Part shown: piece by piece, positions 1 through 11,209 of the stretch
Layout of the letters: each line of letters starts with the position of its first letter
Position numbering within the stretch: the first letter of the stretch is position 1
Assembly (NCBI RefSeq): GCF_019649055.1
Contig: NW_026570229.1
Coordinates: 1,674,001-1,738,000, forward strand
DNA length: 64,000 nt
Origin: Paramacrobiotus metropolitanus
Lineage: Eukaryota; Tardigrada; Eutardigrada; Parachela; Macrobiotidae
Direction: 5' to 3'
Notes under the pieces: generated by a model
Database searches by the model: none
What the model was told of the DNA's origin: nothing
Seen by the model: the letters and a program-made list of their open reading frames with translations, nothing else
Program-made: the position numbers and the translations under genes

Positions 1-225
1 ATCTAATTCATACCCAACTCCGTTCACACAAAGTTTCCTTCTGCTTTCATGTTGCGTGATTTAACTTCGAAGAAGCGAAGTACGATCAAACTTGAACAAT
101 CCATTAAGGAAAGAAAAATACATGGAGGAATCAGATTACAGAACACAGCACGTGCTTTCATTAAAGTGCACGAATCTGCCATGGATAATTACAACACATT
201 AATTGCATTATATATTTTGCCCCAA

Positions 226-789
226 TTACCGAGCGTTTACTTCCGTTGGGCAACGAAAATCCCAGACGTTTCGCTGCTCTTCTGAAGTCATCATCAACTG
301 CGCTACGAGTACCGCTTCTTTTTTTAATCCGATACGCACTGACACCAAAAATTCAACATACTGCAACTCTGCAAGTGTGTACTCTTGTATGGTCACTGCA
401 TAATCACCTTCAGTTTCTTCCGCCACAGTATGAGCAATCGTTAGACTGTTCAGAATCAGCTCAGCTTCGAACGAAAGAAACGTTAGATTACGATTTTTAC
501 TGACAGGAGCCTTATAAGCAATTTTATGCGGGAATGATAATATTCGACCGCTCTTGGGCAAATCTCGAGGATCTCGAGGATAGTATCTCAGATTTATGAC
601 GACATCGGATAAACGATTTTGTATCGAATCCGCTGTCACTGCTATCACAACTACCCTCACCTGCTTTCCGATGATGACGATGCCGACTGCTTCTGGATTG
701 TGATGAGCTGGCTGATGGTTGACTGGGTTGCCTGCGCCAGTAACATCGGCCTCAACTGTAGATGAAGGTGGAGCAGCCTCCACCTTCAT
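226..789 (-). CDS. Unrecognised ORF, possibly part of a gene
   Basis: A 187-codon open frame whose first codons lie inside the inverted repeat at 733-818. I do not recognise a family. The composition looks moderately protein-like (mixed charged and aliphatic residues, no low complexity after the first 30 residues), with no signal peptide or membrane segment. Because the start codon sits in one arm of a hairpin, the true 5' end is uncertain; the frame may be an internal exon. It could also be a chance ORF. Confidence 0.25.
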   Translation of the reverse strand: MKVEAAPPSSTVEADVTGAGNPVNHQPAHHNPEAVGIVIIGKQVRVVVIAVTADSIQNRLSDVVINLRYYPRDPRDLPKSGRILSFPHKIAYKAPVSKNRNLTFLSFEAELILNSLTIAHTVAEETEGDYAVTIQEYTLAELQYVEFLVSVRIGLKKEAVLVAQLMMTSEEQRNVWDFRCPTEVNAR

Positions 790-818
790 CTACAGTTGAT
801 GCCGAGGTTACTGGCGCA
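733..818. repeat. Inverted repeat, 41-bp arms
   Basis: Arms at 733-773 and 778-818 are reverse complements with two mismatches, separated by only 4 bases. A second hairpin follows 67 bases later. Such tight fold-backs occur in foldback elements, but also as chimeric artefacts of amplified or palindromically joined reads. Confidence 0.85.
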
Positions 819-884
819 CTATCCGGTATTTCGGTGGCATGGTCGATGAGGTAACTTTCAATTACGGTGCGGTCACGGATTAGG

Positions 885-945
885 GTCACGAAACTGAGAT
901 TATCGGGAAACCCTCCAGGTTTCCCGATAATATCAGTTTCGTGAC
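885..945. repeat. Inverted repeat, 28-bp arms
   Basis: Arms 885-912 and 918-945 are reverse complements with one mismatch and a 5-base loop. The arm sequence is unrelated to that of the neighbouring hairpin at 733-818. Confidence 0.85.
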
Positions 946-1182
946 TTAGCTAAAGCTGAAAGGTCATCGGTGCCGGTGAAGCCGGCATCCTTCAACTGGT
1001 TCACGGTGGCTTCGGCAAGGTTCAAGGTGCTCTTTAATTCTTCGATAAGCATCCCATTTATTGCTATCACATTTTAATATATCATTACTATCACATTTTA
1101 ATATCAAATTATTATCACATTTTTCGAATGCCGCTGTTCCATCAACGCAATATTTTTTTGTCCATCCACATGTACTGTTATT

Positions 1183-1785
1183 TTACATGGAAGTGGAAGG
1201 AACAAAGGAATGAGAAAGGGCATGCAAGGTGCAATAGTACGAGCACGGTACTGAGCCAACTGCCGTATTTAACTTGGCCTTATTTCTGTCGGTATTACCG
1301 GCTTGTCCAGTATTTCTGTATGACCTTTGATAATGCTTAATCATAAACTTACTGTCAGCAGAAAAGCGGATTAACTGACGTTTATAATACGATGACTTAC
1401 TGCTGCGTCGGCGTTTGCGCTTGCTGTTCAACCGCCACTCAATCCGCCCTAGCGCCAGTAACAGCTCCTGATGCTGATAATGCTTCTCCTCCCAACGAGA
1501 GTATAAAGTAATCGTTTCATGATAACGTTTGGCGGAGTCCATCAGGATTAAGGCCACTTTGATAAATGTGGTGAGAATATTGACGGTTATGGTGACCAGC
1601 ATATATCCGGCCAGAACGTCGGCAAGCACCTGGCGTAAAGTACTGGCTTCCGGGCGGAGCTCATTACCATGGTTCGGATGAAATTCGGGGATGGACTTCT
1701 CGCCTAACGGTTTCAAGCCTGCAGTAAGCCAAAAGTGTAAAAGAAGAAAGATTGCCCTGAACGTCAATTTCTCCAGCACCAACAT
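1183..1785 (-). CDS. Hypothetical ORF with hydrophobic segments
   Basis: A 200-codon open frame. Residues about 8-24 are hydrophobic and residues about 52-82 form one or two membrane-like stretches. They are followed by a basic segment (Lys/Arg/Ser-rich near residue 120) and a hydrophilic tail. I do not recognise the family; a single exon of a divergent multipass membrane protein is possible. No flanking exons could be joined convincingly. It may be a chance ORF. Confidence 0.3.
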   Translation of the reverse strand: MLVLEKLTFRAIFLLLHFWLTAGLKPLGEKSIPEFHPNHGNELRPEASTLRQVLADVLAGYMLVTITVNILTTFIKVALILMDSAKRYHETITLYSRWEEKHYQHQELLLALGRIEWRLNSKRKRRRSSKSSYYKRQLIRFSADSKFMIKHYQRSYRNTGQAGNTDRNKAKLNTAVGSVPCSYYCTLHALSHSFVPSTSM

Positions 1786-3847
1786 CTTTGAGTAGATGCA
1801 AAAGCAGGCGCAGCTTTACGACTGACAGAATGATGTCTTATAGATAAATTTAACGAGGTGTTACAAGCCGTCTTGGGTTTACTTTGCTGTCGAATCAATA
1901 ACTGAAGACTGAAGTGAAAACAACATTATCCATGAATTAAATACTGACATTTGGGTCTATAATCCGGCAACGTCGCACGCTGAATTACTGCATTAGTACG
2001 TGCACGACATTCACCAGATTACCAACGTAAAAAGTGCGAAAACAAGAATTGTATGCCATCCAGACCGGCTTACGCGTAATTCTTGTAAAGAATCCAGGTG
2101 GGACACAAGATAATTATAGCGAATCGATAATTTTTTCGCCCGACAGTGCCTCGATTAAAGCGCTTAATTCCACGGATCTATCCTCGCGCGTACATTAAAT
2201 TCTCAATAAACAATGAATGGAATCGCACAGCTTATTGGGCCGTAGCTAATCTTAATCCGCTTACATGCGTACATAGGCATGGTAATCTGCAGTTCTGCGA
2301 GGCTGCGGGGTTTGGTCAACTACGCTTAACCATGCTAGCATGAAACCAGCTACGTGCTGACATTAACGCGCTGCTCTTATTTTAGCAGATCATTTCACCC
2401 TTCTGTTTTTTCTTAATTCCTGTGCGACTTAAATCTTAATTGTTTGCCATCAATTTTTGCAAATACCTATGGGTAGCTGCTAAAAGCAGCTAAAACTTCG
2501 CCCAGAAGTACTGTAATGGTGGTATGTTTAATCCCCCCAAGATTCACATAACAAATTAAATGCCATCAACCCGAAATACGTGTATGTACCGGAACTCCAA
2601 CTAACAGAAAGGAAAAAAATTCACTACAGTCTACAGATACAGTCACAGTAACAACCATCAATAACAATAAGTTTTACCTGCAGCTGCTTAACACTGTAGC
2701 GAGCAACAAGCGCAATCGAAAAAATGTTTTGGTTAAACAAAGCAATAAAATTAGTATTGATTTTCCAATATGGAATTTATAGTACTAATACATATTTAGT
2801 CGTTGTTTGGATGACGTATGCATTTCGAAATCAATCACTGGAAAAGAGTGAAAACGTTTATTACTGAAAAAATGGAAACGCTTGGGGTTTTCGGTCCGGC
2901 TTTAAGGAAAGTGGCCCGGTCCATGGTGTCGAAAATGATATACATGCACTACAACCTTCGCTTCCGCGCACTCCGAATCGCCTTTTTGTAATACTTTATG
3001 GCATTCTAAAGCTAAATACTTGGCTAAAACCGCGGAAAATGCTAAGCGATCGAAGCATGCTTGGTTAGCTCCGCGATACAACTTGTTCCCGCTGCGTTCG
3101 AAATATACAGGCCATTGGGGGAAGGCCTGAAATGCTTAGTGGCCGTATAGGTTATAGAATCGCTCAATCTACCGGGCAACCACGTTCTAAGAGTTTTTCC
3201 GCCAGCGACTGTCTATCCAGATTCAAAAAGGGAACGTGCTGTGCGTTATGGGCACCTTGCCGGACACTGACGGCTTGTCCGAAGTGATTTTGTTGAAACT
3301 TTAAATGTCATTTGCTGTTTAATACGTTTTGTTGATTTGTACTTCCTGTACTTTGGCATTTGTGAGTACCTTACCTTTTAATTCGAGAGTGGACAGAGCC
3401 GTTGGCTGTCTTTTTAATGTTTCAAACTTTAATTATGACGTAGCGTACCAGCGCTTGCATTTATTGTTATTTGGGAGGCAATGTTATTGCCAATAAAAGC
3501 ACTGGAAAAAAAGCAGATAAACAAAAGGTTCACGACATCATGACAAGTACCAAATCGCAAACGATTTTAGGTTTCCATGCAAAATATTTTGTATCGGATA
3601 AAGTTGCTACAAAAATCCGAAAGAAAGTTTCCCAAAACACAAACCAAACAAAACTTGGCTGTACTGAAAACATAGTCGCCATAGTGGGCAGATGTTTATA
3701 CAAACGGTATAATGTTTAATTGGTTTCCTTCGTGTTCAACAACAATGATTACCTACTACGGTTACAAATTCCAAAAACAACCAAAATCATTCCCTTCCTC
3801 AAATTTACTTCTGCCCGGCAAGCTTTATACAAACAGCTTTTAAAAAA
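1786..3847. other. Intergenic, no supported gene
   Basis: About 2 kb of AT-rich sequence. Short frames such as 3471-3719 (+) are lysine-rich and lack any recognisable motif or splice partner. I see no RNA gene or mobile element here. Confidence 0.5.
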
Positions 3848-6108
3848 CTACCAATGGTCTTCTGAGCAACCGCTAGCACACTTCAAGTGAACACAAGAAC
3901 TCGGCTGTTGTGTCCATTTGCGGACGACATATTGTGGAACCAACCCATAACCGCAACATTTACCGAGTAGTGGTGTAAGGCCTGCGAAATGAATCCAGCT
4001 GTCCTGAGTTGCATCATAGTACATCGCTGTATTGTTGAATAAATGGAGTTTCCCATCAAAGGTAATTAATCGAAGAAAGTCGGATGATATAGCCCATTGC
4101 TTTGCATCTGAATAATTAACCGTAAGGTGTACTGTCAAGATGCAACCTGAAAGTGTACAACTCACATTTTGTCTGCCATTGATTGGTTCTTGGATTGTAT
4201 GCCTCAAAACAGTCGACAAAAAATTCTTTAAACTTGCGTTTATGCTTCGAGCCTATTCCACCTAAGCATACCAAAAACAAACACACAATATTACATAAAA
4301 GCCGGTAGTACAAATATCTGTATGTATACCATACCAATGACGTATATCAGTCCATCGGGACTAACAGCGACGCAGCTTTGGTATCGTTTTGACGGCATTT
4401 TCGGCAACGTTTTGATCGTTTTTTCGCGTGGATTGAAGCAGTATGCGGCATCCGAAAGACGGCCTTTTTTATCAACTTTATAAGAAAAGTCGTGGCCGCC
4501 AAACTTGTAAATACATCCGTTATCGCCTACCGTCATCGCAGACGACAGTAACACCTTCCCAGGAAGAGTGGCCTGTGCTTCCCATTCCTTAGAAAGCTCA
4601 TTATAGCACATGAAGCACTGCGACTGGTCGCCGCTGACAAGGACATACATTTTTTCATTGGTCACTAGCGGACCCTCGCACCGTCCGACGGGGAGCGGGG
4701 TCAAGCGCTCCCATTGGTCCGAATCGGAATCATACCGCCACACGCTGCTACGAGCGATGACATCGTCGTATATCAATTCGTAGATGAGCACACTACCGCT
4801 CGGCGTGACGATAACTGGTAAATTGCCGGGTTGTTTTTTCTGCGATGGAGGCAGCAGTCGCACAGGAATCCATTCCTTTGCAACCGGATCAAAGCGATGA
4901 ACGCACTTTAGTCTGTAATCACCGCCCACTGCAACGAGAATCGGCTCTACAAGGAACAAACATTAAATGCTGTAATTGTGAGCTTCCTGTATGCATGTTG
5001 TACTGTACGATTTCCGGTGCTCATATGGCGTTAGCCGAATTATTCCGTCCGTGACCTTTTGGAACTGTTCCACTGGTGTATTTTCAGGATCCATATACAA
5101 AGTACGAACTGATTTGGATCGCTCAGGACTTAGAAACGGGGCTCGAATCAACGGTAGAATTTCGCCGACGTTGAGAATCCGCTGAGCTGGATATTTGTTT
5201 GACCAACGTAGCACAGCATCCGCCACCTCGTCCTCGCTCTTTGCATACAAATCGTCGGAAGCAATAAGTTCGATTAGCTGTAAAATATTTTGCTTTCATA
5301 GACAGTTAGTCCTCTTTAATGCTCGTTTACTAACCTGCGATTCGCTAATCTGTAAGAAATCATCACAGCGTGAAACAGCTGAAAAATGTTTCACGACAAA
5401 TTCTTCGCAGAGTTTTACTAGATCGCGGCAGGACAGGAATTCTGCAGTGCGCTGTACGGTCAACCAGTTTCCGGTGTTCATGTTTCGCTTTAAAAATTCC
5501 TTACATGCGCTAACGATCTCCGATACATCAAGGAACAGTGCAAATTCTAGCAATGACAACACATTATCGGCATCCAAAGAGATTTCTGACGAACATATGT
5601 ACCGGACAATTCTGCAGTTAAACACACTCAGTGAATATTCATAAACCCGGCCTAAAATAATATATTGAAACTTTACTCGAGCTGTTGCAGCGAGAGATTT
5701 TTAGCAGTCTTCTTACGATTAAACACTATTATACTTTTACAGAATTAAAATGCATAACCGGGCCGTCTGTGCGTTTTTAAACCGAATTCTGGCCAAAGCA
5801 ACACTTAATTAGTTGCTACGATGCATTTTTTCCTTTTCGATGTGCACTTACTGGTATAATACTTCATGAGGAACATCTTGGATCTTGATTTGTTCTTCGT
5901 GAGATTCTTTCATTTGCGAAGCAAACATGGAGCGAAAATAGGCACTTTTAGCCGCCAGAATTGCACGATGGCAGGGAATCCACTGGACTGGCTTTGATGG
6001 ATCGTTCTCTCCTCTGAGCGACACGTCAGAACGTCCATTAGGAACATCCGGAGCTGGCTGCAGAAAACTCGAAGGCGAAAAATTGGAGCTGGAACTTGTA
6101 GGCTCCAT
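3848..6108 (-). CDS. BTB-BACK-kelch protein (KLHL-like), six exons
   Basis: Likely a Cullin-3 substrate adaptor. Exons (5' to 3'): 6108-5852, 5611-5335, 5277-5004, 4946-4335, 4261-4166, 4107-3848. All introns are GT-AG (57-240 bp) and the phases agree, giving 591 aa. Residues about 28-120 are a BTB domain (motif PCHRAILAAKSAYFRSMFAS, then IVRYICSSEISLDADNV). BACK follows to about residue 235. Kelch-type blades start at VAVGG near residue 273, with further blades at FGG and IYVIGG followed by paired aromatic positions (Y or F, then W). The first kelch blades are degenerate, with weak GG doublets. The start is the Met of a Ser-rich N terminus before BTB. The donor I chose for exon 3 (GTACAA) has an alternative 5 bases upstream in another phase, so that junction is least certain. 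Confidence 0.9.
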
Positions 6109-7755
6109 TTATGTCTTCAGAGAAGGAACAACTTTATACAGAATACTCAGATTATTTTTGCTGAACTGGGATTTTAATTAAGTCTGTCTGTGCAACATAA
6201 AAGAGTGGCATTTTTGCGGTCTGAAAGAACATTTTCCAAATAACGGACAAAGTCTATGATTCTATGTAATTGTAAATCCGTACCGGACCGTACCCGTATA
6301 AAATTTATAAGAAAACAATTGTTTTCACTTCATAAATTGCTTCCAGGAATCCAGGCCGTTCAGTACATGTGATATGGACGTTACGGACGGAACCATTTCG
6401 ATCGATAAAGCGACCACGGCTTGCTTTACTACTCAACTCTGGATAGTGGAGTCTATGTGTAGAGCATAAATGTAAAGACACGTACATCTTTGAAGGGTTA
6501 ATGCTGTAATACTAAACACTGTCTACGGAAGTACGATGGACTTGCGGGTCGATGCGTAGTACAACCTCTGGCTTTTGAAACTACGAGAACGTTTGGACCG
6601 CTAGCAAAAAAATTTTTGCAAAGATCTGTCAAGAAAAATTTGCGAATGCAGTGGTAACCCTCGGCCGGAGAGTTTTTGCGTCAGAGAATCAGCATTGAGA
6701 TACAACGCGGAAGTGCGGTGTATGTCCTCGGAACATTTAATCAGATGCGAGACAACGAGGACGTTTTTTTAGCTTTTGTTTTTTTTAGCTTGTGGCACAC
6801 GGATTTGTCTCCTGCTTGTGCCGATGTTGTACGAAATTTTCAACTGGAATATTTTATTTAGACACGGTGCAGTGACTCGCAAGGCGTTTGTGTAATTGTA
6901 CATAGTTGTTAGCTGTAAGTACGTAAATTCATTATTCTGTAATCGTAGATCAAACTTGTTATCTAATTATCGCTTAATTATACAGCAATTATACAGTAAT
7001 TATTCTGTACAGTACATTAGTACTACAGAGCTCTCTGTACTCGAAACGCACTTTAAATTGGTTCTGTAAGATACAGACTACAGATCCGGGAGTTCTGTAA
7101 AAGTGAATCTTCCAATGGTACAGCGCTGAATCTTAGAGAGCGTTACAGAGCAACGAGACCACGGACTCTAAAAGCGCCCAGTTACCGTAGTTGAATTGGT
7201 CAACGATTTATTTATTTTTCACAACAATTTTGTGGCCGTTTCCTTTCTGTTTTTCTGGCGGTTTTAAGTTTTGTTAAGTTGAAGAAATCAAACGACTGGT
7301 GAAAAAGCGAAAGGCAATTGCACGTAAAGTACGCCGAGGTGGAATTTTGCCATTCCTCGCGCTGACGGCTATGGCGAAGTTGCCTGTTGCCATCGATACA
7401 AATTCAAATATGTACAGTCGGAGGGAGGCGAACCAAGTCACTCAAAGTATGCTTGTGCAACTTTTCGCATTTCTCGATTCTGTCAGAAAGAGACAGAAGC
7501 AACAAGGAAAATGGGAGCAATCCTTTATTGAGTATCAATAAAGCAACCACAAAAACCAACAGAAAACCAATGCAGAAAACTGAAGGAAAAATGTAGCATG
7601 TCCAATCGTGATTATGAGCGGCGTGCTGCAGCTGCGTATCAGCTGAGGCCGCAAAGCATGGAATCGCTCGTAGGCTGGGCTCCACCCCCACGAGTGTCAT
7701 AGCGAGTGCGCTGATTGGTCAGCGTAGACAAAGTATACCGGCTGAGCTGTGAGCG
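6109..7755. other. Intergenic, no supported gene
   Basis: Upstream flank of the kelch gene. Several short ORFs occur on both strands (for example 6676-6861 + and 7299-7541 +), but none shows a family motif. The last part, before the transposon, is GC-richer and ends in a TATA-like context. Confidence 0.5.
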
Positions 7756-7757
7756 TA

Positions 7758-8695
7758 CAGAGGGTTATTCAGCCAAGTGTGTTCACTTTCGAAAAAAAAT
7801 TCTTATAAATCGGCTTTTGGTTGGAGTGTCGCCATAAACATTTTACTAAAACGACAAAATAGTTTGACTGCTTTTCGCAAATTTTGGTAAGAATCCAGCT
7901 TCGAATGCATCTTTTATCGGCTGTTGACCAGAAGACTTCGACTTCAAATCCTTGACCAGTCGAAATTTCGCTTTTATTTGGCTGGTTTCAAAAGGCAAGT
8001 TTGTTTCTCGAATCTACACGTTTACGACTTGAAAAAACGCTGATCCGGATTACTTTATGGGGAAATCGATGTAATACTTTCGGGGGTAAGTGTGTAGGAA
8101 CGGTTGGAAAAAACGCGAAAAAGGGAACAAACCCGCGGGAACCATGCCCGTTGTGCGAATTCTTACACACCGAACTGAAGCAATCCTTTTCGTCCTCCCA
8201 CAAACCAAAGCTGTAGTGCAGGTCTTTATTGATCGCTTTAAAGGTCTACTGTTCGCGAAGAACGTTCCGTGGCTCGAGCCAGGCGGGGAAGAAACCTTCA
8301 TCCCGAACCAAGATGGTGCTCCCGGGACGCAGCGCCGCCCCAACCGGGGCAGCTTCCCAATCATGGAAAAAACCAGTTGATCCATCAGAAAAATGGTTGT
8401 TGAATACCCCTGGCACGTTTTGGATGGAATAGTTGGTGAACCCAAATTTTAAGGGATTTTTTATTCAAAGGCACGGCAGTTGCTATACCTGAACTGGTCG
8501 ACTGTTGGCAACATGTCTGTCAGGCATTTATTTTTTTCTTGTGTCAAAGGATAATGAAATCTAAACTTAATCATATTTTTATTACGACTGAATGTTGTGG
8601 CTATCCGATAAAATATTTGGAAAAGCAATATGATCTTGTGGTGACTAAATATAATTTTTTTAAAAAGTGAACACACTTGGCTGAATAACCCTCTG
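7758..8695. mobile_element. Tc1/mariner-like transposon with TA duplication
   Basis: A 938-bp element. The 32-bp terminal inverted repeats at 7758-7789 and 8664-8695 are identical and begin CAGAGGGTTATTCAGCC. The element is flanked by TA at 7756-7757 and 8696-8697, the target duplication typical of Tc1/mariner (IS630 superfamily) elements. Its interior holds no full transposase. Open frames on the minus strand near 8000-8440 are broken by stops and I could not recognise a DDE/D motif. It is most likely a non-autonomous or internally replaced copy. The perfect repeats suggest recent insertion. Removing the element restores a TATAAG string at the insertion point. Confidence 0.85.
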
Positions 8696-8697
8696 TA

Positions 8698-9256
8698 TAT
8701 AAGCGGCACGAGTGGCGTGGCCACCTGCGTGCGGGCGACAGAGCAAGCCACAAGAGATGTCTACCGCCTCGAGTGTGCGGTCTCTGACAATTTTAAACTT
8801 CTCTATCACAGAATTTGTTAAAAATGTTGTTAAAAAATGTATGCACTGTCGATGCGCTGTAGTTCAGGTAACCGGATTTTGACCTTTCATTTTAAGAATA
8901 AAAATTCATCCCATCACATCACCGTCCCATCACTCATCACGTTTATTTATCACGCCCGCAACTGTTCGGCATAATGGGATTGTGAGCAGGAAAACGGCGT
9001 GATTGTGAAACTGTGGGATGACGTGATGACAACCCTAAGTTGACACACCCATGGAAACTAATCAGCTGTCCTGATGGCATTAATACTCGTAGAATTCTCC
9101 ACGCAAACACTACCGGATGTTGAGTTAACCTTTGGTTCATCTGTTACAGCAACATGCACAACAGGAATCACAAACTGATTTGCTGTTAATACTCTGTTTG
9201 GCTCTTAACCACACATTCATGAGCACGATGACAAGCTAAATCAAATTACTTGTTGC
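8698..9256. other. Intergenic, no supported gene
   Basis: Sequence between the transposon and the 3' end of the intronless GPCR. Only a short CATCACATCACC-type simple stretch near 8908-8940 was noticed. Confidence 0.5.
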
Positions 9257-10258
9257 CTAATGCGTCGTCGTAATCCTATGCGGTTTGCACACCCGGTTTC
9301 GGCACGCACCCACTTTCTCCCGGAATCCCCGCAGTGCCATGGCAAACAGTATAGGATCCAATGCCGGCTGCAGCGACCACAGCAGCTCCACCGCCACGGA
9401 GAACCGGGTGCGCCGCACCCGAAAAAACAGTATCAGACAGTAGTTGATCACCTGCGGCGTCCAGCACACACAAACACACCCCGTCAGCAAGGTCAACACC
9501 AGGAACGACCGGCTGCGCACGGACCGCAAGCTCTGCCCGGTGGGTACGCGAGGTCGCCGCGCGGGACCCTCCCCGTCGTCCTCCGGGAAAACCTCCCGCA
9601 GCGTCCCGATCCTTCGACGGCGGAAACGCCAGTACCAGATCAGTGGGTACGCCGTTACGATGATACACAGCGGCGCGATGTAGAACAGTCCCACCATCGC
9701 GTAAATAAAACGTTGCTGCAACAGGTTCGCCGCGTTCACCACGCATAGGACGTTGTCCTTCGGTGTCCGGTACAACACCCCATCGACGATCAAACCCGGT
9801 AGGACAAACAGGTTAATGTACACCCAGGGCAGCGCACAGATGATCTTCGCCGTGGTCTTCTTGTGCTTCTGCTGATAGCTAATCGGGAAGAGCACCGCCC
9901 ACAGCCGGTTCGTCGTAATCAGGACGTGGCACTGCATCATTAAAGTGTCGGAGGAGAAACGCGCGAAGATGTAGGCCTCGCAGAAGATGTGGGTGTGGGG
10001 TTGGTGGGGGTCGAAGGTCAGGATGAGTTTCAGCGGGACGCCGACGGTGGCGTGGAAGAGGTTGGCCAGGTTGAGGTTGATTAAGTAGGTGATGAAGGGG
10101 TTGCGACGCATGGCGTGATCGGTGAGGAAGATGATGAGAACCAGGGTGTTCAGGCACAGGGTCACGGTGAAGATGGAGAGTTCTGTGGGGAGAGCGTAGG
10201 CGAGTGGGGAAAGGGATGGGGTGTATGAAGCATTAGATTGATTCATTGCTTCTCGCAA
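9257..10258 (-). CDS. Rhodopsin-like (class A) GPCR, intronless
   Basis: One 333-aa frame with seven hydrophobic segments. The N terminus carries NQS and NAS glycosylation sites before TM1. TM2 holds NLNLANL. The TM3 end reads NRLWAVLFP in place of the usual D/ERY. TM6 has CWTPQ. TM7 reads QPALDPILFA, so the NPxxY Asn is Asp and the Tyr is absent. A basic third loop precedes TM6 and the tail is short. It resembles the two-exon GPCRs at 25.8-36.1 kb in these altered motifs, so it may belong to the same lineage-specific orphan family. It is clearly GC-richer than the surrounding DNA, and the absence of introns suggests a retrocopy origin. The ligand is unknown. A second Met (residue 5) is an alternative start. 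Confidence 0.85.
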   Translation of the reverse strand: MREAMNQSNASYTPSLSPLAYALPTELSIFTVTLCLNTLVLIIFLTDHAMRRNPFITYLINLNLANLFHATVGVPLKLILTFDPHQPHTHIFCEAYIFARFSSDTLMMQCHVLITTNRLWAVLFPISYQQKHKKTTAKIICALPWVYINLFVLPGLIVDGVLYRTPKDNVLCVVNAANLLQQRFIYAMVGLFYIAPLCIIVTAYPLIWYWRFRRRRIGTLREVFPEDDGEGPARRPRVPTGQSLRSVRSRSFLVLTLLTGCVCVCWTPQVINYCLILFFRVRRTRFSVAVELLWSLQPALDPILFAMALRGFREKVGACRNRVCKPHRITTTH

Positions 10259-11209
10259 AACATATCGGACAATAAATTACTGGCACATTCTTCTCGGTCC
10301 AGAAAGCGTACGTGTAAAACCGTTACTGTAAAGCCGAGCAATCAACCGTTTTTTTTCTGCTTAAGACGTTCATCAAGCGAAAATCATGCTTCTCTCCGTA
10401 AATTACTATGTATACTGCAGTTTTAAAAAAAATGGTAGTCTTCCTCCGGACAAGATAATCAGGTGTTAACGCCAACAGAACGCACTAATGGTTTGACTGC
10501 AATAGTAGGTTGATCGGACGACGCCAAAATTTCAAGGCGATGCAAAGACTGTCGTGTAATGTGGTGCCGGCTGTTGGGAAATGAGATCTTTCCGGTGTCG
10601 CTCCCTTTAATCAATCACGCAGTCACGAGCAAATTACACTTGGCTATCATTTTTGGCTGCGGCCAGTACGCACGCTGGCACGCATCAATGCAGCAAAATT
10701 GGCCTTAACGGCTAATTACAATATAAATTTGACCAGCCGGAAACAAGCAAAGATATGTACAGACTGTAGTATACAAGCGTTATTTCCCGATCATCATGCC
10801 AGGCCTTTCCTGTTTCCGCTCATCATGTAGCTGAAAACTGGGCGCGTTGATCTTGTTAACGCTACCAGAGACAAGATGCACATTCGACACGCTAACCAGT
10901 AGCGGCTTTCCCCGTTTTCCCTGACGCGCTCCTGACGTGCTCGTGTTCCTTGTTTACTGGAGTAATATGACGTGGAAAGTATCTACTGATGGGGCTAATC
11001 AAAGTGAGCAGACGGATGTTGACAAAATCCTTGCGCATATTTGGGCTCTTTATTACGTGAGGTACATGTGATTCCCCGGGGACACAACTATGTCACACGC
11101 GGTACTAAAATCGGCCTTATTATGAGAATTATCCATGCAGTACTACTCGTGAAACGAGAGAAAGGACAGAAAAGAGAGAGCAGTTAAAGAGAGCTGATTA
11201 GAAGATTCG
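10259..11209. other. Intergenic, no supported gene
   Basis: Upstream of the GPCR and downstream of the protease gene. I see no ORF with family features, no RNA gene and no terminal repeats. Confidence 0.5.

Noticed and set aside
7404-7700. Minus-strand ORF with a hydrophobic segment
   Set aside because: No homology recognised; the hydrophobic run comes from AAC/AAA-rich complement. Not supported as a gene.
8050-8445. Possible transposase or F-box-family fragment inside the TIR element (minus strand)
   Set aside because: Minus-strand frames read fragments such as DWEAAPVGAALRPGS but are interrupted by stops. I could not see a DDE/D triad or a match good enough to name.
9260-9748. Plus- and minus-strand ORFs overlapping the intronless GPCR
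   Set aside because: Other-frame shadows of a GC-rich coding exon.
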